A DNA stretch of 64,000 nt from Desulfobacca acetoxidans DSM 11109 (GCF_000195295.1 NC_015388.1:868001-932000), one strand, 5' to 3'. Shown: positions 35,698 through 44,351, numbered from the stretch's first letter. The notes: generated by a model from the letters alone, not told the origin. Made by a program: numbers and translations.

Positions 35698-36306
35698 ATG
35701 AAAAAACTTTTCTTTACCTGCCTGGCGCTTTTTGTCTTGTCCCTCTTCAGCTTTTCCGGAGTCCATGCCACCTTAGTGGTAAAAGATGACGCGGTTTTTG
35801 GCGATGATGCCATCACCCTGGATACCGACACCGGATGGGAATGGCTGGATCTATCGGCCTCGCTTGGCAAATGCCGCAGCTATGTGAACACCCAGTTTGG
35901 CGTCGGTGGAGATTTCGAAGGATTCCGGTATGCCACTGTGGCCGAAGCCGAGGGTTTGTGCGTGGCAGCCGGCATGCCTCTTGGGGAAACACAAAATCAG
36001 GCCGATTTTGACGCGGTGGCTTATCTGGTCTCTTTGGTGGGACAGACTCGCAGCCAGGCAGGGTATCCGGAAATTCTTTCCATGACGGAATCAGGCACTT
36101 CCGTAGGAGCCGATTTTTATTGGGCTAATGGTGTGCCAACTTATCTAACCGGATTGACCGGCCAGTGGTATGGTGAAACTGCGGCTATTGCGACTGTCAG
36201 CAGTTGGCTGGTCCGGGAAGCTGCCCCTGTCCCCCTCCCCGGGGCGGTGTTGCTGCTAGGGTCCGGCTTGCTGCGCCTGATCGGCATACGGCGCGGCAGG
36301 AGCTAA
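35698..36306 (+). CDS. Exported protein with PEP-CTERM-type sorting signal
   Basis: 202 residues from ATG 35698, behind GAGGAG. Signal peptide MKKLFFTCLALFVLSLFSFS, a central domain with TLDTDTGWEWLDLSASLG that resembles a common PEP-CTERM protein domain of unknown function, and the C-terminal VPLPGAVLLLGSGLLRLIGI plus basic tail. First gene under leader B; the family A/B genes follow on the same strand. Function unknown; surface location is inferred. Confidence 0.82.
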   Translation: MKKLFFTCLALFVLSLFSFSGVHATLVVKDDAVFGDDAITLDTDTGWEWLDLSASLGKCRSYVNTQFGVGGDFEGFRYATVAEAEGLCVAAGMPLGETQNQADFDAVAYLVSLVGQTRSQAGYPEILSMTESGTSVGADFYWANGVPTYLTGLTGQWYGETAAIATVSSWLVREAAPVPLPGAVLLLGSGLLRLIGIRRGRS

Positions 36307-36412
36307 ACGGGGATAACCTGATCTATGGCGCCGCCTGCCGACTTCGGTCTTCCGGACGACGGGCGGCGCCGGAGCAGTGTGATCACCGGGTAAATTCTGC
36401 AAGGAGAGTGCG

Positions 36413-37288
36413 ATGAAACAAGGGCAGTTTTTTTTGTTTGTTCTATTGGTTCTGGCGGGGGTGATGGTGGCTGCTCCTGCCTTAGCGAGCCCTTTTGCCA
36501 CGGAAGTGGTAAGCGCCACCGGTACTTTCGGCCCCGGATCACTGTACAGCGATCCCAGCGCGGCGCTCGGCAAGCCCACCACCTGGATCAAGGGTTCCGA
36601 TGTGGGCGGGAAGAATATGGCCTGCTCCATGGTCTATCCCTCCTGGAACACCGATCCGGAGGGGAATAAGCTCATTACCACGATCGGCGCGCAAGCCCAG
36701 ATCACGGTTACCTTCGACCACAACATCACCAATGACCCCCTGAACCCCTACGGGATCGACTTCATCGTTTTTGGAAACGACCTCTACTGGGGAACGGGCA
36801 TGGTGGGTCCCACAACGAACATGGAGACCTACTACGTTGCCTCAGGAACCGGTTGGTCGGACCCGGGCATTGTGAGTGTGGCCCAGTACCTGGAAGGCCC
36901 CTGGTACACGTATTCGACGGGACCGTACTTCGACACCACTACCTATCCCACCCAGGCCTTTGCCTGGGACCGGGAGAACGACGCCTGGGGGGCCGAGCTC
37001 GACTGGACAAAACCCGTTAATCCGGCGCTGAATCCCACCGAGGATTTCGTTGGCCTCTCGGTGGCGGATGTCATCGACCTTTATGCCGGTTCGGCGGGAG
37101 GGACCGGCTATGATCTCGCTGCATCGGGCTTTGAGTGGATTCGATACATCAAGGTCGAATCCTCCAGCAGCACCAAGCTGGCCGAAATCGACGGATTTGC
37201 CGATGTAGCCCCTGTCCCCGTTCCCGGGGCGGTGTTGCTGCTGGGAAGCGGGCTTTTCCGCCTGTTGGGGCAGCGCCGGAGAAAATAA
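36413..37288 (+). CDS. Family B surface protein, PEP-CTERM-type tail (pair 1)
   Basis: 291 residues, AAGGAG before ATG 36413. After the signal peptide come a GTFGPGSLYSDPSAALG motif, NPYGIDFIVFGND, VSVAQYLEGPWYTY and a late IRYIKVESSSS..EIDGFADV segment. The C-terminus is VPVPGAVLLLGSGLFRLLGQ plus RRRK. The pattern recalls, from memory, Bacteroidota surface proteins encoded near btuB (FGNAF, EPGIV). Close relatives are at 39793 and 41599. The gene next door (37412) is family A. Confidence 0.82.
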   Translation: MKQGQFFLFVLLVLAGVMVAAPALASPFATEVVSATGTFGPGSLYSDPSAALGKPTTWIKGSDVGGKNMACSMVYPSWNTDPEGNKLITTIGAQAQITVTFDHNITNDPLNPYGIDFIVFGNDLYWGTGMVGPTTNMETYYVASGTGWSDPGIVSVAQYLEGPWYTYSTGPYFDTTTYPTQAFAWDRENDAWGAELDWTKPVNPALNPTEDFVGLSVADVIDLYAGSAGGTGYDLAASGFEWIRYIKVESSSSTKLAEIDGFADVAPVPVPGAVLLLGSGLFRLLGQRRRK

Positions 37289-37411
37289 GCCCATAATTAT
37301 CGCCAATACCATAGTTTTTCTTAAAGAAATATTCAGGGGCCGGGTCTCCCGACCCTGGTTTGAAAAATGTTGGCAATAACCATAAGAGGTATGAGTAGAG
37401 GATCGAAGGAG

Positions 37412-38167
37412 ATGAAAAAGTACTTGAGCATTATCCTGGTCTTGCTGGCCGTGGCCATGGCCGCGGGTCCGGCGCAATCATTCACCTTTAATGATATTGA
37501 CTTTTGGGTTGGCAGCGGCTCCAATCGGGCGGCGCTGGTGGTCCAATGGTTTGACCCCCGTATGGAAAACGCCCTGGTGTGGGGCTACCGCTGGGACGGC
37601 GAGGCCTCGGGAGAAGATATGATGACCGCCATCGCCGGGGCCTGCGATATACGCTCTTCCAATAATGGCGCGGTGGTTTACACCACTACCGGAGCGGACA
37701 GCCGGTTAGGGGCCCAGTTGACCACCTGGAGCGGGTTTGGCGGCGACAAGACCCTGTTCGGCATCGGCTACGATCTGGACAATGACGGCGGTTTTGCCTA
37801 CGTCAACGGCGCCGACGAGACCGGCCATGCCGCCGACGCCGATGATCTCTATTTCGAAGGCTGGTATAACGGTTTCTGGTCTTACTGGGTGGAGGATGAC
37901 GGCGACAATATCATCGGCAATAACATGACCTTCTCCAATTGGGGCATGTCGGCCCGGACCCTGAGCAACGGCAGCATCGATCTGTGGGGCTGGGACGATG
38001 ATCTGGACAGTTTTTTCGGCGGCGGCGACGGTATAGGCCAGCCCGTGGGGCCTTACGCCGCGGCGACGGCGCCAGTCCCGATTCCCGGCGCGGTGCTGCT
38101 GCTAAGCACCGGCCTGCTGCGTCTGGCGGGAATGAGAAGACGCCGGGAGTGGGTGGCCGGTCAGTGA
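37412..38167 (+). CDS. Family A surface protein, PEP-CTERM-type tail (pair 1)
   Basis: 251 residues from ATG 37412, which gives the cleanest signal peptide (MKKYLSIILVLLAVAMAAGP); ATG 37391 is a possible alternative. The mature part opens FTFNDIDFWVGSGSNRAALV and has ALVWGYRWDGEASGEDMMTA, then LFGIGYDLDNDGGF and many Trp, Asp and Gly residues. The tail is VPIPGAVLLLSTGLLRLAGM plus RRRR. Relatives lie at 39143 and 40699. The function is not known. Binding of a ligand by the Trp-rich face is a guess. Confidence 0.82.
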   Translation: MKKYLSIILVLLAVAMAAGPAQSFTFNDIDFWVGSGSNRAALVVQWFDPRMENALVWGYRWDGEASGEDMMTAIAGACDIRSSNNGAVVYTTTGADSRLGAQLTTWSGFGGDKTLFGIGYDLDNDGGFAYVNGADETGHAADADDLYFEGWYNGFWSYWVEDDGDNIIGNNMTFSNWGMSARTLSNGSIDLWGWDDDLDSFFGGGDGIGQPVGPYAAATAPVPIPGAVLLLSTGLLRLAGMRRRREWVAGQ

Positions 38168-38268
38168 CTATATTTTCCCGGATAAGCCCGAATCATTAGC
38201 ACCTCTTCCTAACCCTTGCCCCTCTTGGGTTAACCCTCACCCCCGCGTTTTTATCTCAATGTAGACCT

Positions 38269-38294
38269 GGTTCCCAAGCTCCGGCTTGGGAACC
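38269..38294. repeat. Perfect palindromic repeat
   Basis: GGTTCCCAAGC/GCTTGGGAACC with loop TCCG. This type of palindrome is scattered in many bacterial genomes. It lies after pair 1 and may also end its transcript. Confidence 0.6.
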
Positions 38295-38402
38295 GAATGA
38301 AGACCCCAGCTCTGATTGGTCGCTTTTTATCAGGGTGCAGTTGCGCCTTTCGAGATTTGATGAAACCATCAAAATAGGCGTCCCAAGGAAAAGCAATAAT
38401 GT

Positions 38403-38414
38403 CTCAATATTGAG
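38403..38414. promoter_or_regulatory. CTCAATATTGAG palindrome, leader C
   Basis: The fourth CTCAA/TTGAG dyad, again followed by GCAATAT, although leader C is otherwise diverged. Conservation here argues that the site matters. Confidence 0.45.
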
Positions 38415-38627
38415 CAATATCAACCGAGCATTCAGGCGGGAATTGCATTAAAAAATAAATAATGTCGTCCTGGCAACCGGAACCGTCTCTCTGTGGTGTT
38501 TAACCAATCCGGCTACGCAGGGCGGCACCTCAGAACTGGAGTGGTGGTAAATTATGATTTCCAAACTATTCGGAAGGGAGGTGAGGCCGCAGAACTGTCT
38601 CTCAAGTGTTCGCAGGGCGGACACGAT

Positions 38628-38860
38628 GGAAGGGTGAGAATCAAGGAACGATGACCCCATGACTGTCCAAGGGAACTGGGTGTGAATCCCAGGCGGGCGC
38701 GCCGCTGTAAGCGGGGACGAAGGCCGCAGAAAAGCCACTGTGGGAACTATCAAACTCTCACGGGAAGGCGCGGCTGGCAGAATGATCCGTGAGCCAGAAA
38801 ACCTTGCAGTATCATATGGACATGGTCCAATGCAGACCTCGCGGGAAGGGTCCGAGGGCC
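38628..38860 (+). promoter_or_regulatory. Cobalamin riboswitch, leader C
   Basis: The core boxes are conserved (GGGTGTGAATCCCAGGCGGG, CGCCGCTGTAAGCGGGGACG, AGCCACTGTGGG, GGGAAGGCGCGG, GATCCGTGAGCCAGAAAACC), with many compensated changes elsewhere compared with leaders A and B. The 3' hairpin CCTCG..CGAGG is kept. A terminator follows at 38898. Confidence 0.92.
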
Positions 38861-38897
38861 TTTAGCAGGCGGCACATATTTAGGTTGCGGCAAGCCC

Positions 38898-38925
38898 CCC
38901 GATATCTGCGGAATCGGGTTTTTTT
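38898..38925 (+). terminator. Terminator of the leader C cobalamin riboswitch
   Basis: CCCGATATC/GGAATCGGG stem with one mismatch, followed by seven T. Confidence 0.85.
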
Positions 38926-39020
38926 ATGGGACAATCCTAAGCCGGGAGTATTCGGTGGAGAAGTTTAAAATGATTTAAAAAAGGCATTACACAGTACAAA
39001 AATGTTTAAGCCGTGAAAAA

Positions 39021-39083
39021 ACCACACCTCGGGCGACCGGGGGCCGGAAAGCCGCGGGTCTCAAAGGAGATGGCCGGGTTGCC
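39021..39083 (+). promoter_or_regulatory. GEMM-I-like riboswitch, leader C
   Basis: ACCACACCTCGGGCGACC, GGCCGGAAAGCCGCGGGTCT and TGGCCGGGTTGCC keep all conserved blocks of leader A, while the second arm differs in its loop (CTCAAAGGAG). The conserved core in a diverged copy supports a functional RNA. Confidence 0.7.
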
Positions 39084-39104
39084 AGAAGGCAGCCCGGCCT
39101 TTTT
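39072..39104 (+). terminator. Terminator overlapping the leader C GEMM element
   Basis: GGCCGGGTTGCC/GGCAGCCCGGCC, 12-base arms with one G-T pair, loop AGAA, five T. Confidence 0.9.
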
Positions 39105-39142
39105 AATCTGTTGAACGGATAATCACGGGAAGGGTGAAGAAT

Positions 39143-39784
39143 ATGCGGAAGTTCCTCGTACTATTATTTTTTTTGATGCTTAGCGTCACCGCTCAAGCCG
39201 ACCCGTACTATTTTAATGGTGTCTGGGTGGATGTTGAGGCTTGGTGTGGTACCGGGGCCAACGAAAGCATCCTGGTGGTGGACTGGAACCGCCTCGACAA
39301 CGGCGAGGCCACCATCTCCGAGTCCCATGCCTTCGGATACCGCTGGGACGGCGGCGCTTACGAATCAGATATGCTCAACGCCTTGAACGATGCCGGCATC
39401 CTGGCGGTCACCACCAGTTACGGCGGGGCCTTTTTGGATAACATCGGCTACGATGACGTCGACGACAATGAAGTCCACATGCACATTGAAGAAGGCAGTT
39501 GGAACCTGGCCAGCACCAGCGATCCCTATGCCGAATGGGGCACTTGGGGTAACTCCGAGTGGGATTTCAATACAAGCGGATTAACCAGCGAGCTTCTTGC
39601 CAACGGGCAGTTCGAAGGGATCAATGCCATTATGTGGTTTGGTTCTTTGCCTCCTTATGCGGATGACCAACTGGATATTCCTTTAACTGCGCCGCCGGTT
39701 CCCCTTCCCGGCGCCGTCTTGTTGCTGGGCAGCGGACTATTTAGAATGATGGCGCTTCGCAAAAAATCAAAGGTAAAAAAATAA
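39143..39784 (+). CDS. Family A surface protein, PEP-CTERM-type tail (pair 2)
   Basis: 213 residues from ATG 39143, nine bases after GGAAGGG; GTG 39134 sits too close to that site. Signal peptide MRKFLVLLFFLMLSVTAQA, then FNGVWVDVEAWCGTGANESI, HAFGYRWDGGAYESDMLNAL and an Asp/Trp-rich middle. The tail is VPLPGAVLLLGSGLFRMMAL plus KKSK. It is the first gene under leader C and is followed after 8 bases by its family B partner. Confidence 0.83.
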   Translation: MRKFLVLLFFLMLSVTAQADPYYFNGVWVDVEAWCGTGANESILVVDWNRLDNGEATISESHAFGYRWDGGAYESDMLNALNDAGILAVTTSYGGAFLDNIGYDDVDDNEVHMHIEEGSWNLASTSDPYAEWGTWGNSEWDFNTSGLTSELLANGQFEGINAIMWFGSLPPYADDQLDIPLTAPPVPLPGAVLLLGSGLFRMMALRKKSKVKK

Positions 39785-39792
39785 AGGGAACT

Positions 39793-40680
39793 ATGATGAA
39801 AAAAGGATGGCTTATCCTATTGTTGTTAACGGTGTTTCTTGTCTTTACCTCACAGGCGTTTGCCTTGACCTATCTTCCCGAAGACGCGGCCCGGGGCGGG
39901 ATGTGGGCCAATGTTTTGGTAGATGCCGGGGCTGAGTATAAGAATGCTGATGGCAGTTTTAAAACTGGCGGCGGATGGAGCGACGCACACAATCTTCTCG
40001 GACCCATTCCCACAAATCAGGATCCTTATTCCCCAAAACATACCAGCATTGTAACCATGAACAACAAGGCGGCTAGCTGGGTCCAGCTCGGGTTTGCCGA
40101 TACATTCGGCAATCTGTTGCGGGTCAACAACGATCCGACCAACCCGGAAGGCTATGATGCCATCGTCTGGGGAAATGCGTTTTATTCCAGCGGCAGTCCT
40201 AATACGTGGAATGAACCGGGAACCATTTACCTGAGTCAGGACGGTTCGACTTGGTGGAAGCTTCCCTGGGACACCGAATCGGGAGCCACCGGGAAGACAC
40301 AGACCTTCGACTATACCCCAGGTGAAGGCGACGGTCTGGTTTCCCCCGGCGCTCCTTGGGAAAACTTTGTTAAAACCGGATCGACGTGGACGCACACGGA
40401 AACGGGGTTGGCCGGAGGTGATGCCTTTGATATGTCCACGGCCTATTACGTGGGTAATTGGACTGACCCCACAGACGACAATCCGGCATTAGTAGGGTTG
40501 GATTGGTTTCAGTACATCCTCCTGACGGGAGAAGGGACTGGGGGGCCCGATCCGGATTCGGTGTACGTCTTTTCCAGCTCGCCGGTTCCCCTTCCCGGCG
40601 CCGTCTTGTTGTTGGGCAGCGGTTTGGCGCGCTTTATTGTCATCTTTAGGAGAAAGCAACTTCCACATTTAAGGAACTAA
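39793..40680 (+). CDS. Family B surface protein, PEP-CTERM-type tail (pair 2)
   Basis: 295 residues, AAAGGG before ATG 39793. The signal peptide is followed by the family B elements GYDAIVWGNAFYSSGSPN, NEPGTIYLSQDGSTWWKLP and LAGGDAFDMSTA, then VPLPGAVLLLGSGLARFIVI plus RRK. The EPGTIYLSQDG..WW segment is the one most like the Bacteroidota btuB-associated surface proteins I recall. Same operon as 39143 and, 18 bases later, 40699. Confidence 0.83.
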   Translation: MMKKGWLILLLLTVFLVFTSQAFALTYLPEDAARGGMWANVLVDAGAEYKNADGSFKTGGGWSDAHNLLGPIPTNQDPYSPKHTSIVTMNNKAASWVQLGFADTFGNLLRVNNDPTNPEGYDAIVWGNAFYSSGSPNTWNEPGTIYLSQDGSTWWKLPWDTESGATGKTQTFDYTPGEGDGLVSPGAPWENFVKTGSTWTHTETGLAGGDAFDMSTAYYVGNWTDPTDDNPALVGLDWFQYILLTGEGTGGPDPDSVYVFSSSPVPLPGAVLLLGSGLARFIVIFRRKQLPHLRN

Positions 40681-40698
40681 TAGAATGGAAAACCGAAT

Positions 40699-41550
40699 AT
40701 GAAAAAAAACCTGAGCATTATTCTGATTTTGTGGATCGTCGCCCTGGCCGCGGGGACGGCCCAGGCATTCACCTTTAACGATGTCAACATCTGGGCCGGC
40801 AGCGGCTCTAATAGTGCCGGTCTGGTCATACACTGGTCGGCGCCGGAAGTTTACAACAATACCTCGATGCCCGCGCCCATTGCGGACATCTCCGTTGCTT
40901 GGGGCTATAAGTTTGACGGCACGGCCAACGCCGAAACCATGATGGTGGCCTTGGCGGCGGCGGACCCGCGGCTCTACCTGCTTGCCGGCGGTCAGCCAGG
41001 TCTGGGCATGGCCATACTCGGCATCGGCTACGACCTTAACAACAACGGCGTGTTTGGCCTGAGCGACGGCTCCACGACTTACACGGCCGCCGATTTCGCC
41101 AACGGCATCCTTGCCGATCAGCCTTACGGTGACGCGGACACCTTGCTGCCCACGGACCCCGGCGACCTGTACTGGGGTGGGTGGTATGGACCCAACTGGG
41201 AGCTGTGGCACGAGCAGGGCGGCAACGGCGGTTTTACCAGCGCCCCAGACCGTGGCAGCGACCTTTATTGGACGGGCTCTTTTTTCAGCGGTTCTCATGG
41301 CGAGTGGGATTTCTCCGGGTTGGGCATTACAAGCCTTAGCCTGGAAGATGGCTCGTGGGTCGGTTGGTCAGTGGCGGCAGGCGGTTTGGACATGGGGGAT
41401 CCCATGGGGGAAGGCACACTTGCATGGATGAACCACAAGCAGGCGCCGGGCGAGCCTTTGGCGGCGCCGGTTCCCATCACCGGGGCCGTCTGGCTGCTGG
41501 GGAGCGGTTTGCTGCGCTTGATCGGGATTTGTCGCAGATGTGCCAGTTGA
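40699..41550 (+). CDS. Family A surface protein, PEP-CTERM-type tail (pair 3)
   Basis: 283 residues. The signal peptide MKKNLSIILILWIVALAAGT and the mature start FTFNDVNIWAGSGSNSAGLV closely match the protein at 37412. SVAWGYKFDGTANAETMMVA, DPRLYLLAGG and ILGIGYDLNNNGVFG follow. The tail VPITGAVWLLGSGLLRLIGI has Thr in place of the usual Pro-Gly, so sorting might be altered. Partner: the gene at 41599. Confidence 0.82.
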   Translation: MKKNLSIILILWIVALAAGTAQAFTFNDVNIWAGSGSNSAGLVIHWSAPEVYNNTSMPAPIADISVAWGYKFDGTANAETMMVALAAADPRLYLLAGGQPGLGMAILGIGYDLNNNGVFGLSDGSTTYTAADFANGILADQPYGDADTLLPTDPGDLYWGGWYGPNWELWHEQGGNGGFTSAPDRGSDLYWTGSFFSGSHGEWDFSGLGITSLSLEDGSWVGWSVAAGGLDMGDPMGEGTLAWMNHKQAPGEPLAAPVPITGAVWLLGSGLLRLIGICRRCAS

Positions 41551-41598
41551 TTTGAAAACAAAGGAATTTTCCAATCATTGAAAGGAGCTTCGAAGATA

Positions 41599-42516
41599 AT
41601 GAAATTAGGCCGAATCATTCTCATCGGATTGGCGCTGTTCCTGATGTCAGGCCCAGCTTGGGCCAGCCCTTATGCAACGACCCTGGTGGATTCCGGCGGC
41701 ACTTTTGGGCCGAGCCCATACAACGATCCTGCATCCGTCTTGGGCGCGCCGGCCACGGATTTTTACGATCCCTGGGGCTCCTGGTCGGGGGGGGACAACT
41801 ATCGCAAGGTCAAGCTGGTGGAGCCGGCTTACAACTACGCCCCCGATCAAACCACCAAGCTGATCACCACCTTGAGAAATCCGAGTTACATCGTTGTGGG
41901 CTTTGATCATCAGGTCATAAACGACCAAAACAACCCTTACGGCATCGACTTCCTGGTTTTTGGCAATGCATTTTACGTGGGCAGCGGTTTTGTCAACGAC
42001 GAAACGAACATGGCTACTTACATGCTGGTCGGCGGCGCTTTTACTGAAAACGTGCTGGTCTCGGTCAGCCAGGGGCCGGCCTACGAGGGTCAGCCCCAGA
42101 ATGAATGGACTTGGTATACTTATTCCAACGGCCCTTACGGGGACAACGCCTTCCCCACCCAAGCCTACGAATGGGACCAGGCCAAATACGACGCTACCGG
42201 CAATGGCTGGACCGATGATCTGATGGATTTCACCAAACCGGTCAATCCCGCCTACTACGACACCCTGATGGCCGGCGGGCTCTCCGGGGCCGCGGGCATT
42301 GCCCTGTACGAAGGCTCTGGTGGTGGAACAGGTTTTGATCTGGACGTCTTTGGCCTTGACTGGATCCAATATATCAAGGTCGAAGGTACCGCCGATTTTA
42401 AAGAAGGCGAAATCGACGCCTTTGCAGACGTGGCGCCGGTGCCAGTGCCCGGCGCGGTGTTGCTGCTGGGAGGCGGCTTGTTGAGGTTGATGGCTTGGCG
42501 GCGGCGGACTAACTGA
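41599..42516 (+). CDS. Family B surface protein, PEP-CTERM-type tail (pair 3)
   Basis: 305 residues from ATG 41599, with AAGGAG somewhat upstream. The signal peptide ends at PAWA. The mature part has GTFGPSPYNDPASVLGAP, NPYGIDFLVFGNAFYVG, VSVSQGPAYEG and IQYIKVEGTADFKEGEIDAF, then VPVPGAVLLLGGGLLRLMAW plus RRRTN. It is much closer to the protein at 36413 than to the one at 39793, so the pairs did not arise by one simple tandem duplication. Confidence 0.83.
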   Translation: MKLGRIILIGLALFLMSGPAWASPYATTLVDSGGTFGPSPYNDPASVLGAPATDFYDPWGSWSGGDNYRKVKLVEPAYNYAPDQTTKLITTLRNPSYIVVGFDHQVINDQNNPYGIDFLVFGNAFYVGSGFVNDETNMATYMLVGGAFTENVLVSVSQGPAYEGQPQNEWTWYTYSNGPYGDNAFPTQAYEWDQAKYDATGNGWTDDLMDFTKPVNPAYYDTLMAGGLSGAAGIALYEGSGGGTGFDLDVFGLDWIQYIKVEGTADFKEGEIDAFADVAPVPVPGAVLLLGGGLLRLMAWRRRTN

Positions 42517-42680
42517 TTTTGGCAGGGATAATAGCGGGAGATAGATTATTCTGTCTTCCGCCCTAACGATGAAGAAAGGAGGAAGCAATACCAAAAATGG
42601 AATATCGCAGCGGAATGGTCTTCCACCTTACATATACTCTTTCTCAAAAGCTATTTCGCATCAATAACTCGCCCAGAAAT

Positions 42681-42747
42681 GGCGGGCACGGCCCGCCCTA
42701 TATGATTTATCGCAGGAAGGCATAGGATAGGGCGGGCCGTGCCCGCC
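42681..42747. repeat. Perfect 21-base inverted repeat, R4
   Basis: Arms 42681-42701 and 42727-42747 (GGCGGGCACGGCCCGCCCTA and its complement) are separated by 25 bases. The right arm recurs at 49957 with one change, so it belongs to a dispersed family. It lies between pair 3 and the dockerin gene and could stop or buffer transcription. Confidence 0.75.
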
Positions 42748-42816
42748 GTCTTCAAAGGCATAAACACGAAGAAATTTTCGAAAACTGCTAAAAATATAAA
42801 TAGAAAGGAGGATGCC

Positions 42817-44328
42817 GTGCTAAGAAAAGGATGCCGCAATTTTTGGATATTGCTCTGGACCGTGATGCTTTGTTTCGGTATCACGGCGGCCGTGGTCGCG
42901 GATGATTTCAGCGACTACAAGACAGCGGCCGGAAAGACGGGGGTGGTGAATCTGCCCACGGTGGAGGGAGGCTGGTTCACGGCGGTGGACTACTTCCCCA
43001 CCGAAGCCACGGCCATGATTGACGGCAAATTTCAAGCCCAGGGCCGCATGATCGCAGCCAACAACGACAAGATCTACCTGCAGCGCACCTACGGTTCCAA
43101 CCAGTGGGACGTGGTGGCTACAGTGCCCCCCGGCCCGATGGATCCGAGCTTTATCCACGTCTCTCCCGACGGTAGCAAGATCGCTCTGGGAATCGGCTAC
43201 GGCGCGCCTCTGGTGATCATTCCCACCAGCGCGCTCAGCGTGAGTAACCCGCAGTCGGTATTTAACACCGGACGGGTGTTCACCGAGATTAACTATTATG
43301 ACGGGGCCTGGGTTGATAATCGCTATTTCGTGGTCAACGGCGGCCAGTGGCCCACCGGCTGCGAACCGCCTTATTACAACAATCCGAATTGCTCGTTCCA
43401 GAGCGGCGTGGGGGCCGTGGATACGGAGGTTGAGGATCCTGCAACTCATGTGGGCGTGCCGCTGGTATTGGGCATTCCAGGGGCCTCCGCAGACGTGCAC
43501 GTGGACAAAAACGGCAACCTGCTCACCGGCCTGGGATGGGCCACGTACCCCACCAACCGGACGGGCGAACTCAAGGTTTGGGGTCCGGGTGAATGGGATC
43601 CGGCCGCCGGTTCCGAACTGGATTACGGGACCAACACCAAGGTGGTGGCCAATAACATCCTCAGCGTAGCCTATCTGGGTGAAGACGCGGAGGGAAACCT
43701 GCACGTGGGTGGCGGCGATGCCTTCGGCGTCGGTGGAGTGAATGAAAACGGCTATGCCGCCCTCATCAAACATGGCATTGTCAACGACATCGCCGCCGGG
43801 ACGCGCACTACCCCGGTGACCGACGGCGACAAGGCCGACAACGCCGAGTACAAGTTCTTTGCGCCGGACCCCTGCCAGGACGATTCGGCCACCGGCATCC
43901 TGGCCGGCAACTGGGGCAAAGGGCTGGCAGTGATGTGGAACCCGACCTATTACGAGACCCAAAGCAGTTGCTACGGTGGCGCCGGGTCGGCCTCCGACTA
44001 CTGGCTTCCCGGAGTGACCCCCAGGTTAACCATTTACTATCCCGGCAGCGCTCCTGACACAGATGGCGACGGCATCCCCGACGCCGCCGACAACGCCTAC
44101 CTGACCCCGAATGCGGGCCAGCAGGACACGGACGGGGACGGCTACGGCAATGCCGCGGATGCGGACCTCAACAATGACAATGCCGTAAATCAAAGCGACT
44201 TTCTCCAGTTCAGGCAAACGTTCAACACCGCTGACCCAGATGCAGATATGAACAGCAGCGGGGAAGTAAATCAGCAAGACTATCTCATGTTCCGTCAACG
44301 ATACAACAGCAGTACACCGTATTATTGA
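42817..44328 (+). CDS. Exported propeller-like protein with thrombospondin-type-3 repeats and C-terminal dockerin
   Basis: 503 residues from GTG 42817, six bases after AAAGGAG. Signal peptide, then about 350 residues with propeller-like blades (HVSPDGSKIALGIGYG; DVHVDKNGNLLTGLG; YLGEDAEGNLHVGGG). Calcium-binding DTDGDGIPDAADN and DTDGDGYGNAADADL repeats follow. Two dockerin-type loops, DLNNDNAVNQSDFLQFRQTF and DMNSSGEVNQQDYLMFRQRY, complete the protein. It lacks a PEP-CTERM tail, unlike its neighbours. The next gene encodes a cohesin-like protein that could hold it. BtuG-like corrinoid binding is a hypothesis only. Confidence 0.82.
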   Translation: MLRKGCRNFWILLWTVMLCFGITAAVVADDFSDYKTAAGKTGVVNLPTVEGGWFTAVDYFPTEATAMIDGKFQAQGRMIAANNDKIYLQRTYGSNQWDVVATVPPGPMDPSFIHVSPDGSKIALGIGYGAPLVIIPTSALSVSNPQSVFNTGRVFTEINYYDGAWVDNRYFVVNGGQWPTGCEPPYYNNPNCSFQSGVGAVDTEVEDPATHVGVPLVLGIPGASADVHVDKNGNLLTGLGWATYPTNRTGELKVWGPGEWDPAAGSELDYGTNTKVVANNILSVAYLGEDAEGNLHVGGGDAFGVGGVNENGYAALIKHGIVNDIAAGTRTTPVTDGDKADNAEYKFFAPDPCQDDSATGILAGNWGKGLAVMWNPTYYETQSSCYGGAGSASDYWLPGVTPRLTIYYPGSAPDTDGDGIPDAADNAYLTPNAGQQDTDGDGYGNAADADLNNDNAVNQSDFLQFRQTFNTADPDADMNSSGEVNQQDYLMFRQRYNSSTPYY

Positions 44329-44351
44329 TATTAAGAAATTAGGAGACAATT

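Noticed and set aside
42820-43962. 380-residue minus-strand ORF
   Set aside because: It lies fully opposite the dockerin gene, which has a signal peptide, ribosome site and domain motifs. The reverse frame has none.
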